The position numbers and the translations under genes were made by a program. Of a stretch of DNA of 64,000 nucleotides, positions 43,071 through 51,608 are shown piece by piece. Under the pieces are notes generated by a model that saw nothing but the letters and a program-made list of their open reading frames with translations, was not told the origin of the DNA and did no database searches. Position 1 is the stretch's first letter. Every line of letters starts with the position of its first letter. Source of the DNA: DASTCZ01 sp035308165 (GTDB lineage: Bacteria > Acidobacteriota > Terriglobia > Acidiferrales > UBA7541); assembly GCA_035308165.1 (NCBI GenBank), contig DATGHC010000057.1, positions 1-64,000 of the forward strand, in the 5' to 3' direction.

Positions 43071-44924
43071 ATGAAAAGGAATAATGCGCTTTCCCTCACG
43101 ATTCGTGCGGCGATTGGGTCCACAATAATTCTTGGCGTGATTGCCGTGCTGCCGAGCGCGGCGCAGGCGCCCAGCCTGTCGGATATGTACGCGCGGATAA
43201 AAGCGGAAGAAACGAACAACTCAAAAATTATGTGGATTATTCATGAGGTTGCCGACGTCCATGGACCGCGGGTGACCGGCACACCCAACTTGAAGGGTGC
43301 GGATGATTGGGCCGTCAAAACCATGACTTCCTTTGGATTGTCGAACGCACATCTGGAGCCATGGACATTTCAACCGCCCAGCGCGGCGACACCGGTGGGC
43401 GGCTGGGACAATTTGCTTTTGCAGGCCGACGCAGTTTCTCCGTTTCATGGACAGTTGATGGTAAAGCCGCTGGCATGGACGCCCGGAACGAAAGGCCCGG
43501 TGACTGCGACAGTGGTCCAGATTACCCCCCCAGGAACGGGCGGCGGTGGCGGCGGATTCGGAGCTGGGCGCGGGGGCGCGCAAACGCCTGCGGCCCCGGC
43601 TTGGGCTCCTCCGCCGATGCCTCCCGCGGCGACACCGGCGACCTCGGTACAGCCGACGCATGCGGAGTTGGACGCCTACCTAAATTCGGTGAAAGCAAAG
43701 ATTCGCGGGCACATCGTGATGGTCGGCAAACATGTCGAGGTGCCGGAGAATTTCTATCCCGCACCGCTTCGCCGGACAGAGGACGATTGGAAGGCACAAT
43801 TCGATCCGAATAATCCAAATGTTGGGCGCGGCGGGCGCGGTCCAGCGCCGCAACTCGGGCCCGACCAAATGACCGGTGCTCAGGTGCTACAAGTGATAAA
43901 TGAATTCCTGGTGGATAACGGTGCGCTGGTACGCATAAACGATGCTGGTCGCGAGCATGGAATTATTATCGCGCAGCAGAACAACAACTATGACTCGACG
44001 CGAGTGGTGCCCACGCTGGTAATGCGGAATGAGGACTACGGGCGCATCTCTCGCATTCTTGCGGATGGAACGCCGGTGACACTGAAGATCAACATTCTGA
44101 ACCAGGAATATCCCGACGGAAAAACGTCCTATAACGCCATTGGCGAGATTCCGGGGACGGACAAGAAGGACGAGGTTGTCATGCTTGGCGGACATTTCGA
44201 TTCCTGGCATGACGCAACGGGAGCGACCGACAATGGAATCGGCTCCTCGATGATGCTGGAGGCGATCCGCATTCTGGCGGCGCTGCACGTTCAACCGCGA
44301 CGGACAATTCGTGTGGCGCTGTGGAGCGGAGAGGAAGAGGGGCTGCTCGGCTCATTGGCTTATGTGAAGCACCACTTCGGCAGCTTTGAGGAACCGAAAC
44401 CGGAGTTCGCGAAGCTGGATGCCTACTTCAATATTGACTCGGGAACTGGCAAACCGCGTGGAGCTGGCGTGTTTGGCCCTGCCGCGGCGGCGGACATGGT
44501 TCGCGACGCAATGATGCCTTATCAGGATTGGGGATTCATGGGCGCTCGCGCGAGCAACAGCCGTGCTACCGGTGGAACCGACAGTACTTCATTCAACAAC
44601 GCGGGGCTCCCGGGAATTGGCTTGAACCAGGACGCCTTTGATTATGGATCGTTCACGCACCATACGAACCTCGACACCTACGAGCGGATTTATGAGGAAG
44701 ATGTGCGCGAGGGCGCGGTGGAAATCGCCTCGGCGGTCTATGCCATTGCGATGGCGGATAACATGGTCCCGCGATTCTCGGCGGCGGATATGCCCAAACC
44801 GGTTCCTGAACCGGGCCCAGGTGCGACCGCAGTGCCGCCGACACACAAACTTGGAGGGGGAACTCCTGCAGGCGGGAAAGGCGGGCGCGGCGCGAGTACG
44901 AAGGGAAACGGGGGAACGAAATAA
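43071..44924 (+). CDS. M28 family zinc metallopeptidase, exported
   Basis: ATG 43071 lies 6 bases after AGGAG. A signal segment is followed by an M28 aminopeptidase/carboxypeptidase Q-like architecture with all metal ligands: MLGGHFDSWHDATGATDNGI (His, bridging Asp), LWSGEEEGLLGS (catalytic Glu-Glu), YFNIDSGTGK (Asp) and FTHHTNLDTYERI (His). A PA-like domain before it is interrupted by long Gly/Pro/Ala-rich loops (GTGGGGGGFGAGRGG, then APPPMPPAATPAT). The C-terminus is Gly/Lys-rich. Likely a periplasmic or secreted aminopeptidase. Confidence 0.9.
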   Translation: MKRNNALSLTIRAAIGSTIILGVIAVLPSAAQAPSLSDMYARIKAEETNNSKIMWIIHEVADVHGPRVTGTPNLKGADDWAVKTMTSFGLSNAHLEPWTFQPPSAATPVGGWDNLLLQADAVSPFHGQLMVKPLAWTPGTKGPVTATVVQITPPGTGGGGGGFGAGRGGAQTPAAPAWAPPPMPPAATPATSVQPTHAELDAYLNSVKAKIRGHIVMVGKHVEVPENFYPAPLRRTEDDWKAQFDPNNPNVGRGGRGPAPQLGPDQMTGAQVLQVINEFLVDNGALVRINDAGREHGIIIAQQNNNYDSTRVVPTLVMRNEDYGRISRILADGTPVTLKINILNQEYPDGKTSYNAIGEIPGTDKKDEVVMLGGHFDSWHDATGATDNGIGSSMMLEAIRILAALHVQPRRTIRVALWSGEEEGLLGSLAYVKHHFGSFEEPKPEFAKLDAYFNIDSGTGKPRGAGVFGPAAAADMVRDAMMPYQDWGFMGARASNSRATGGTDSTSFNNAGLPGIGLNQDAFDYGSFTHHTNLDTYERIYEEDVREGAVEIASAVYAIAMADNMVPRFSAADMPKPVPEPGPGATAVPPTHKLGGGTPAGGKGGRGASTKGNGGTK

Positions 44925-44977
44925 ATACTCCGCGCGGAAACTAAAATCCTTCAGGTGTTGAAAACCCTGATTTGTAA

Positions 44978-45040
44978 ACCGATTAGGTCGGACCCAAGTC
45001 CCCGACCTGCTGAAGACACCGCTACGTACTCATAATCGGT
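44978..45040. repeat. nested inverted repeats between convergent genes
   Basis: Outer arms ACCGATTA (44978-44985) and TAATCGGT (45033-45040) enclose an inner hairpin with arms AGGTCGG (44985-44991) and CCGACCT (45002-45008). It lies between a plus-strand and a minus-strand gene end, the position of a bidirectional terminator, but no T-run is present on either strand. Confidence 0.55.
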
Positions 45041-45043
45041 AAC

Positions 45044-46081
45044 TCAGGCTAAGTGTTGGAAAAGATAGATTCCGATGCGGTAGGCGGCGTAGTAGCCGAA
45101 TGGAAACAGTTCAAGCGAGTAGTGTCCGCAGGGAAGCATGATCTCCTCGTGCGGAACGTTTTGGCGCCGCAACTCTGAAAACATTTCCGCGGTAAATTCC
45201 GGCCAAAAACTTGGATCGTAGCGGCCGCCGATGGCCAAGAAGGGGCGACCCGCTCCCTCAAGCTTGTGAAGGTACGGCATAGGGCTAACTGGCGACCAGT
45301 AATACCGCAATTCCTCGGCGGTGATTTTTGTGCGCATCCCTTCCCACACGTGCGCGGTGGTCATCCCAGTTCGCACCACTTCCCCGAAATAAGTTGAGAC
45401 ATGAAGGAAACCGCCGGCGCTGGCCAGAGGCTCGTGCGCCATTGTGATGCTTCCCACCGCGGAGCCGATGCTCGTGCCGACGATTCCCAACTTGTGATAG
45501 CCCTGCTGATTAAGCCACAGCAGGCAGTGGCGCACATCCTTTACTGCCTGGCGGCTGGCTTGCAGCGTGAGTCCTATATTGGGGCCGACGAGATGATCCG
45601 CGCGCTCGTGTCCCGGGACGGCTCGGCGATCGTGATAAGGCATGCTGAGCCGCAACACGCTTATGCCCAGTCTGTTTAGCCATTTGCAAAGGACAACCTG
45701 CCCATGCCACTTGGCATTCCAATTCGGCAGGAGCACAACCGCAGGGCCGGTTTTTCGCGCGGGAAAAAACCTCGCATGGACAAGATTATTTTCCTTCCAG
45801 TTCGACTCCACCGCACTCGTGAAGGTTAAGACGCGTTCCCTGTGGTGACCGACCAGAGTTGATTCCAAGCGGTAATCATTGGCCGGCGAAACGAAGAACC
45901 AGTCGTCGCTATGAGCAATCGTGCTGGGAACCCACTCCGAGAGGAACCCACGCGGGTCAGGCTCATCGGCGCGGCCACCGATATGTTCCAGGCCCCATTC
46001 AAATGGAAATACGCGGCGGTTGTCGTCGGTGGTCCACCGGGCATGTTCGTAGCGGCGAATTCTTGCTTCGAGCCAATTCAT
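45044..46081 (-). CDS. alpha/beta hydrolase (ABHD18-like)
   Basis: I use ATG 46081 (MNWLEARIRRYEH); a TTG start at 46102 is possible. The 345-aa protein has GPAVVLLPNWNAKWHGQ (oxyanion strand), LGIVGTSIGSAVGSITMA (GxSxG nucleophile), LAIGGRYDPSFWPE (likely acid Asp) and MLPCGHYSLELFPFGYY (catalytic His). This arrangement resembles the ABHD18/DUF2048 family, whose substrate is not established. No signal peptide, so cytoplasmic. Monocistronic; converges on the M28 gene. Confidence 0.8.
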   Translation of the reverse strand: MNWLEARIRRYEHARWTTDDNRRVFPFEWGLEHIGGRADEPDPRGFLSEWVPSTIAHSDDWFFVSPANDYRLESTLVGHHRERVLTFTSAVESNWKENNLVHARFFPARKTGPAVVLLPNWNAKWHGQVVLCKWLNRLGISVLRLSMPYHDRRAVPGHERADHLVGPNIGLTLQASRQAVKDVRHCLLWLNQQGYHKLGIVGTSIGSAVGSITMAHEPLASAGGFLHVSTYFGEVVRTGMTTAHVWEGMRTKITAEELRYYWSPVSPMPYLHKLEGAGRPFLAIGGRYDPSFWPEFTAEMFSELRRQNVPHEEIMLPCGHYSLELFPFGYYAAYRIGIYLFQHLA

Positions 46082-46344
46082 TTGAGTAGTCAGCCAGATC
46101 AAAGGTGTAGTGGAACCGGCCGATTGAATATATGAGCGTGATGTAAGCGTGTCAACGAGGCGGCAAAGGACGCCCGCATTAGTCTTGAATGGATCCAGAC
46201 GAGTCGCGGACCCACCCCTTGTGATTGTTGTTCGGGCAATTGTCCCTCGATCGGCCTTGCCACAGGGAAATTGGTGTTAGGCATCGGGCACTACGTTGCG
46301 TGCGGCGCATTGAGGCGCGCCATCTCTTGTGGCACAGTGAATGA

Positions 46345-47175
46345 GTGATTGGGATTGGTGTATTCCTGGTTGGAACGTTTATCGGCAGCTTCCTGAATGT
46401 CTGCATACTGCGGATTCCCGCAGGAGAATCCATCGTGCTGCCTGCATCACACTGCACCAAATGCCAAAAAGCGATAGCGCCCTACGACAATATTCCGGTG
46501 CTGAGCTGGCTGATCCTTGGCGGGAAATGCCGAAACTGCAAAGCGAAGATCTCTCCGCTTTATCCAGCGATTGAACTGCTGACGGGCGTGCTATTTCTAA
46601 TTTGCTATCTGTTGTTTGGGTTGAGCCTGGATACACTGAAATGGGCCACGCTTTCTGCGCTGTTGATCGTATTGACGGCGACCGACATCCGCGAGCGCAT
46701 TTTGCCAAACGCGGTGAACCTGGTGGGATTTCTGATTGGATTGTTGCTGAGTCTGTTTACGATGCCGTCCGACGGGGCAGCGCTTTGGCTCTCCAGCCGG
46801 ATGTTTGACTTCCCTCCCCCGCGGCCGGTGATTTCATTGGTTGACGCATTGCTCGGATCGCTGGTAGGTGCGGGCTTGCTGTGGATTGTTGGCGAAGGAT
46901 ATTTCCGTCTCCGCGGGCGCGAAGGCATGGGATTCGGAGACGTGAAAATGATGGGCATGGTGGGCGCATTCTTGGGAGTCAAGCGCACGCTGCTCACGGT
47001 CTTGTTCGGATCTCTGCTGGGAAGCTTTATCGGAATCGCGCTGGTTCTTGCCGCCCGCAAGGGACGAGATTATGAGTTGCCGTTCGGGGCCTTTCTGGCC
47101 GCGGGATCTTTGCTCGTGATTTATTTCGGAACGCCTTTGTTGAACTGGTATCAGTCGCTCTTGTACGCGAGGTAG
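46345..47175 (+). CDS. prepilin peptidase (PilD/GspO type)
   Basis: This 276-aa polytopic membrane protein starts at GTG 46345. N-terminal GTFIGSFLNVCILRIP is the family hallmark. A cytoplasmic zinc motif CTKCQKAI...CRNCKAKI (paired CxxC) follows, then the two catalytic aspartates in LTATDIRERILPNAV and GMGFGDVKMMGMV. It cleaves and N-methylates type IV pilin-like or type II secretion pseudopilin precursors at the inner membrane. The histidine kinase gene starts 11 bases downstream. Confidence 0.94.
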   Translation: MIGIGVFLVGTFIGSFLNVCILRIPAGESIVLPASHCTKCQKAIAPYDNIPVLSWLILGGKCRNCKAKISPLYPAIELLTGVLFLICYLLFGLSLDTLKWATLSALLIVLTATDIRERILPNAVNLVGFLIGLLLSLFTMPSDGAALWLSSRMFDFPPPRPVISLVDALLGSLVGAGLLWIVGEGYFRLRGREGMGFGDVKMMGMVGAFLGVKRTLLTVLFGSLLGSFIGIALVLAARKGRDYELPFGAFLAAGSLLVIYFGTPLLNWYQSLLYAR

Positions 47176-47186
47176 ACCGATCGGGG

Positions 47187-48563
47187 ATGAACGAGGAAAT
47201 GCTGGCAGCCGCAACCAATTCGATTCCCTGGTCGCTCTGGATCCTTGGCGGTGTGGGCTTTCTGGTTATCGTCTGCGGGCTCGCGCTTGCAATCATGGCG
47301 GCAACTCGAAGATATGTGCATTCCTCAGGAAAGAAACAGGCCACGGACATGACCGCTCCGCGGCCGAATGCGGAGGACCCAAACGCCTTCATGGCCGCAT
47401 CCATGCAGGGAGTGATTCAAAAGCTGCGCGAGCAGGAAAAGGAGTTGGAGCAACTCCACCAGCGCGAGCGAGAGCGCGCTCAGCAGACGGAACGGTTGAG
47501 CGATGCGGTCACAAGCAATATGCCCTCCGGGCTGCTGCTGGTGAACTCTTCGGGGCTGATTTCGAGCGCCAATCCCGCGGCGGAGATGGCGTTGGGGATT
47601 CGCTCGCTTCCCTTCCGGCGCTACACCGAAGTGTTCGGGCCGGAGTCGCGCGTGGCGGCAATGATTGACGTCTGCCTCCAACAAGGCGAGACCTTCCGGC
47701 GCGAAGAAGTGGAATACACAACACCCTCGCGCGAATTCCGACAACTGGGCGTGACCATTTCCCCCATTACCAACAAGCCGGGTGAAATTTCCGGGGCACT
47801 TTGCCTATTGACGGATCTGACCGAGCTGGCTGGGCTGCAAAAACAAATTCAAATGAAGGAAAGCCTGGCTGCGCTGGGCGAGCTTTCCGCAGGTATCGCG
47901 CACGAATTCAAGAATGCGCTGGCGACAATTTCCGGCTACGCGCAGATGATTCGCGCCGAATCGCGTAAGGGGGAGACCTGGGAGAACGCCGATCGAATCC
48001 TGGAACAGACGCGAGCCATCACTCACGTGGTCACGGAGTTTTTGAAATTTGCGCGGCCTCTGAGCCTGGCCGATGAAGATGTGCCGTTGGCATCCATGGT
48101 GGATCGGCTGGCGGAGGACATTCGCGAGGCGCATCCGGGCGTGAGCGTGGTAGTGGAAGGTGATTACTCTGAAATCTCTGGAGACGAGGCGCTGCTGCGC
48201 CAGGCGCTTCTTAACCTCGTCCGCAATGCCGCGGAGGCCGCGGAGGGACAATCCTTCGGCGGGCACATCGCCTTACATGGAAGCATGGAGAACGGGCCCA
48301 ATGGTCCGGCCCAGCGTATTTCGATCACCGACAACGGCCCTGGCATTCCTTCAGAGGTGATTCCCAAGGTTTTCCTCCCGTTCTATACGACCAAAGCGCA
48401 AGGGACGGGGCTGGGCCTGGCGATTGTGCAGAAAATCATCGTCCAGCATGGAGGTTCGGTGGAAGCCCGCAACCTTTCCGAGGGGGGAGCCGAGTTTATC
48501 GTTTGGCTACCGACCAAGCGAGTGGCCAGTCGTACAGTTGTTTCAGCTACGGCCCGAAGCTAG
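47187..48563 (+). CDS. PAS-domain sensor histidine kinase
   Basis: This 458-aa protein has one N-terminal TM helix (WILGGVGFLVIVCGLALAIM), a coiled coil at about 75-105 (QEKELEQLHQRERERAQQT) and a PAS domain at about 108-210 (SDAVTSNMPSGLLLVNSSG). The HisKA region has LGELSAGIAHEFKNALATIS (phospho-acceptor His239), followed by HATPase (LLNLVRNAAEAAE, ISITDNGPGIPSEVI, GTGLGLAIVQKII). There is almost no periplasmic part, so it senses the membrane or cytoplasm, like PilS/NtrB. Its likely partner is the NtrC-type gene at 49330, one gene further on. Confidence 0.93.
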   Translation: MNEEMLAAATNSIPWSLWILGGVGFLVIVCGLALAIMAATRRYVHSSGKKQATDMTAPRPNAEDPNAFMAASMQGVIQKLREQEKELEQLHQRERERAQQTERLSDAVTSNMPSGLLLVNSSGLISSANPAAEMALGIRSLPFRRYTEVFGPESRVAAMIDVCLQQGETFRREEVEYTTPSREFRQLGVTISPITNKPGEISGALCLLTDLTELAGLQKQIQMKESLAALGELSAGIAHEFKNALATISGYAQMIRAESRKGETWENADRILEQTRAITHVVTEFLKFARPLSLADEDVPLASMVDRLAEDIREAHPGVSVVVEGDYSEISGDEALLRQALLNLVRNAAEAAEGQSFGGHIALHGSMENGPNGPAQRISITDNGPGIPSEVIPKVFLPFYTTKAQGTGLGLAIVQKIIVQHGGSVEARNLSEGGAEFIVWLPTKRVASRTVVSATARS

Positions 48564-48609
48564 ACTGGAGGGGAGTGGTATCCCCTGAAGCTCCAGAAAG
48601 GTCCCAGAA

Positions 48610-49197
48610 ATGAGCCTACGTAAAGCAGCGACCTTGGCGGCCTGCATTTCGATTCTTGGCGCCTCGGCAAGCGTTATTTGCGCGCAACAGCAATCCTCGG
48701 ATCAAGGCACAAAGCCGCAATCGGTGGCGGAAGTCGCGCGAAAAGCCCGCCAGGAGAGCCAGAACGAGCCTAAGGCGGCAAAGACCTACACAAATGACAG
48801 CATGGAAGCAATTAAAGAGGGGGGCATATCGAGAGTGGGAGCTTCGCCTGCTGCACCACCAACTCAGAATACCGCCTCAGCGGCAAAGCCGGCGGCTGCA
48901 CCGGAACCGCCGAAGGGCGAGGAATACTGGCGAAAGCGATTCTCGGATGCCCGGCAAAAACTTGCCACCGCGGAAAAAGAGCTGGACATCATGCAACGCG
49001 AGCTGAACCTGGCCCAAACGCAATTTTACTCCGACCCCAACAAATCGTTGCAGCAGCAATATAGCCGCGACGAGATCAACGACAAGACCGCCAAGATTGA
49101 TGCCAAGAAGCAGGAAGTCGCAGACCTGAAGCAGGCGCTGTCAGATCTGACGGACGAGTTAAGGCGAGCAGGCGGGCAGCCTGGATGGGCAAACTAA
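48610..49197 (+). CDS. exported coiled-coil protein of unknown function between kinase and regulator
   Basis: This 195-aa protein has a signal peptide (AATLAACISILGASASVICA), a region rich in Ser/Pro/Ala with SVAEVARKARQESQNEPKAA, a Pro/Ala linker and a C-terminal coiled coil (WRKRFSDARQKLATAEKELD, MQRELNLAQTQFYSDPNKSL, KQEVADLKQALSDLTDELRR). I do not recognise a named family. It lies about 45 bases after the kinase gene and 132 before the response regulator. An accessory envelope or signal-relay role is inferred from that place only. Confidence 0.8.
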   Translation: MSLRKAATLAACISILGASASVICAQQQSSDQGTKPQSVAEVARKARQESQNEPKAAKTYTNDSMEAIKEGGISRVGASPAAPPTQNTASAAKPAAAPEPPKGEEYWRKRFSDARQKLATAEKELDIMQRELNLAQTQFYSDPNKSLQQQYSRDEINDKTAKIDAKKQEVADLKQALSDLTDELRRAGGQPGWAN

Positions 49198-49329
49198 TCA
49201 GGCTCTCGGTTGGCTTTTGAATAGGCTGAATCGGTACCCTTGAGATCACTTCTTAATGAACAGGCCTCAGAGGTCCACGCTGGCAACTGAAACCTGTAAG
49301 GCATCGGAATCAATTTCATCGAAAACCTC

Positions 49330-50790
49330 ATGGCTGAAACTGCACAACTGATCCAGACCGCCGTATCGCCCGCGTCGAAGCGTGATAAGAATGAATCCGG
49401 CATGGAACCAATGCTCCTGGTCGAAGATAAGAATGAGCTGCGCGCGATGCTGCGCAAGGCGCTGGAGCGGGCTGGCTACAATGTGGAAGATGTCGCCGAC
49501 GGCTCCACTGCCGTGGCGCGGATTCGTGCCCGAAGATATCTACTGATTCTGACCGACTTGAAGCTGCCCGGGCGCTCCGGAATTGAAATCCTGCAGGAAG
49601 CCAAGCAATCGGATCCGACTGTGCCTGTGATTCTGATTACCGCCTACGGCTCCATCGAAGAGGCCGTCACGGCGATGAAGGAAGGCGCATTCGATTTCAT
49701 TCAGAAGCCGGTGGACTTGGAGCATCTGAAACTTCTCGTGGGCCGCGCCGCGGGTCAACAGGAGTTGCTGCGGGAAAACCTGCTGCTGCGTGAGGAATAT
49801 GCCACGCGATATGGATTCCCTCGAATTGTAGGCGAGCATTTGAGCATGAAGGAAGCCACCAGCCAGGCGCAGCGTGTGGCGGCGACGGATTCCACGGTCT
49901 TGCTTTTGGGGCCGAGCGGGACAGGCAAGGAACTGTTCGCACGGGCCATCCACCATCTTTCGCCACGTCGGGAGCACGCCTTTGTGGCTCTCAACTGCGC
50001 GGCCATCCCTGAGGGTTTGGTGGAAAATGAATTATTCGGGCATGAGCGTGGCGCCTACACCGGCGCGGGGTCGCGGAAGATTGGAAAGATGGAACTGGCG
50101 CACCACGGAACAATTTTCCTGGATGAAATCGGCGAACTACCTCTGAGCATTCAGTCGAAATTGTTGCGCGTCTTGGAAGAGCGGTGCTTTGAGCGCGTGG
50201 GCGGAACTCAGTTAATCGAAGTGGACGTGCGCATTCTTGCAGCGACCAACAAGGATTTGCGCTCCGCGGTGGAATCCAAGACCTTCCGCGAAGACCTGTA
50301 TTTCAGAATTTCCGCTGTGCCGATCGCAATTCCTCCGCTCGCCGAACGCGGAGACGACGTAGTGTTGCTGGCGGATTATTTCCTGGAGAAATTCCGGCGC
50401 GAATTTCGCAAGCCGGATTTGCGGTTCTCTGCCGATGCGATTGCCCGCCTGAAGGGATATACCTGGCCCGGAAATGTCCGCGAATTACAGAATTCGGTGG
50501 AGCGGGCCGCCATTCTGGCCGATGGCATGGAGATTGACGGAGCAGCGTTTCAGATCCCCGCGGCGCGTCCTGCACCCGGGCAAATTCCTGCGGGAATGCT
50601 CGACGAAGGATTCCATTGGGATGGAACGCTTGAGGAGGTGACCTCCCGGGCAGTGGAGCATTTGGAGCGGTTCAAGATTGCGGAAGCGCTGCGCGAGTGC
50701 AAATGGAACAAGAGCCGCGCTGCGGAACGCTTAGGGGTTTCTTACAAAACGCTGCTGCATAAGATTAAATTATTGGGATTGGAAAGCTGA
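49330..50790 (+). CDS. NtrC-type sigma54-dependent response regulator
   Basis: This 486-aa protein has a receiver domain at about 27-140 (MLLVEDKNELRAMLRKALE, phospho-acceptor Asp76 in LTDLKLPGRSGIEIL). The AAA+ sigma54-interaction domain spans about 165-400 (LLLGPSGTGKELFARAIHHL Walker A, ENELFGHERGAYTGA with the sigma54-contact loop as GAYTGA, IFLDEIGELPL Walker B, RISAVPIAIPPLAERGDD). The C-terminal Fis-type HTH reads KIAEALRECKWNKSRAAERL. Partner of the histidine kinase upstream. The prepilin peptidase in the same run suggests pilus control (PilR-like), but no -24/-12 promoter was found in the window. Confidence 0.93.
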   Translation: MAETAQLIQTAVSPASKRDKNESGMEPMLLVEDKNELRAMLRKALERAGYNVEDVADGSTAVARIRARRYLLILTDLKLPGRSGIEILQEAKQSDPTVPVILITAYGSIEEAVTAMKEGAFDFIQKPVDLEHLKLLVGRAAGQQELLRENLLLREEYATRYGFPRIVGEHLSMKEATSQAQRVAATDSTVLLLGPSGTGKELFARAIHHLSPRREHAFVALNCAAIPEGLVENELFGHERGAYTGAGSRKIGKMELAHHGTIFLDEIGELPLSIQSKLLRVLEERCFERVGGTQLIEVDVRILAATNKDLRSAVESKTFREDLYFRISAVPIAIPPLAERGDDVVLLADYFLEKFRREFRKPDLRFSADAIARLKGYTWPGNVRELQNSVERAAILADGMEIDGAAFQIPAARPAPGQIPAGMLDEGFHWDGTLEEVTSRAVEHLERFKIAEALRECKWNKSRAAERLGVSYKTLLHKIKLLGLES

Positions 50791-50816
50791 GCCGCGATCG
50801 GGTTATAGACCTGCCT

Positions 50817-51608
50817 CTATAGTTTCTTTGCTGTGTGCAGTGCTACCGTCCCACCCGTCCACAATTCGCATCTAGGGTCGATGAATCCCGCGGCAGTCAT
50901 GCGGCGGGCTAACTCTTCGGGCTCGGGGAATTTCTGAACGGAGTTGGGGAGATAGGAATAAGCGAAATTGCTGCCGGAGATTGCGCCCCCAATTTTAGGA
51001 AGTATCCTGCTGAAGTAGAAACGGTATAACCCGCCAAACAACCTGCCCTTGGGCTGCGCAAATTCCAAAATACCGATGCGTCCGCTGGGCCTGAGGATAC
51101 GGAATATTTCCCGAAGGCCGCGGTCATAGTTTGCCAGGTTGCGAAACCCAAATGCCACAGTCACCAGATCGAAACTGTTATCCGGGACTGGTAGAGACAG
51201 AGCGTCGGCCTCAATGAATCCCGCGAGCGTTCCATGATCCCCCTGCCTTTTTTCAAACGCGCGGGCCTTCTGGGCTGCGCGAATCAGCATCGGGTGAGCG
51301 AAATCGCTGCCGTATATCGTGGCTCGGCTCCGGCGAGCCAGGGCCAGCGTAAGGTCCGCCGTGCCGCAGCAAAGGTCGAGGACGCGCGCCTCGGGCCGGT
51401 CCAGAACAAGGCGGAAACGCCTTGCAACGCGGCGGCGCCAAAGACGGTCGAGCGAGAGCGAAAGAACATGGTTCAGGAAATCGTACCTGGGAGCGATGCC
51501 ACCAAACATTTCGCGGACTCGCGCCGAGGCTTCCTTCTCTCCTGCGACGCCCTCCGGGCGCGCGCCGGCGGCGGGGGACTTCGCGGCTGTTTGAGGTGCG
51601 GAATTCAT
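50817..51608 (-). CDS. menG: demethylmenaquinone/ubiquinone methyltransferase MenG/UbiE
   Basis: This 263-aa protein has the UbiE/MenG features: MFGGIAPRYDFLNHVLSLSL, VLDLCCGTADLTLALARRS (SAM motif I), VTVAFGFRNLANYDRGLREI, EIFRILRPSGRIGILEFAQP, and GSNFAYSYLPNSVQKFPEPE. The first 25 residues are an Ala/Pro-rich extension. It methylates demethylmenaquinone to menaquinone. It overlaps the aroB stop by ATGA (51605-51608), linking shikimate and quinone synthesis. Confidence 0.93.
   Translation of the reverse strand: MNSAPQTAAKSPAAGARPEGVAGEKEASARVREMFGGIAPRYDFLNHVLSLSLDRLWRRRVARRFRLVLDRPEARVLDLCCGTADLTLALARRSRATIYGSDFAHPMLIRAAQKARAFEKRQGDHGTLAGFIEADALSLPVPDNSFDLVTVAFGFRNLANYDRGLREIFRILRPSGRIGILEFAQPKGRLFGGLYRFYFSRILPKIGGAISGSNFAYSYLPNSVQKFPEPEELARRMTAAGFIDPRCELWTGGTVALHTAKKL

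Noticed and set aside
46103..46344. Intergenic region before the prepilin peptidase as a sigma54 promoter site
   Set aside because: No TGGCAC-N5-TTGC pattern is present in either orientation.
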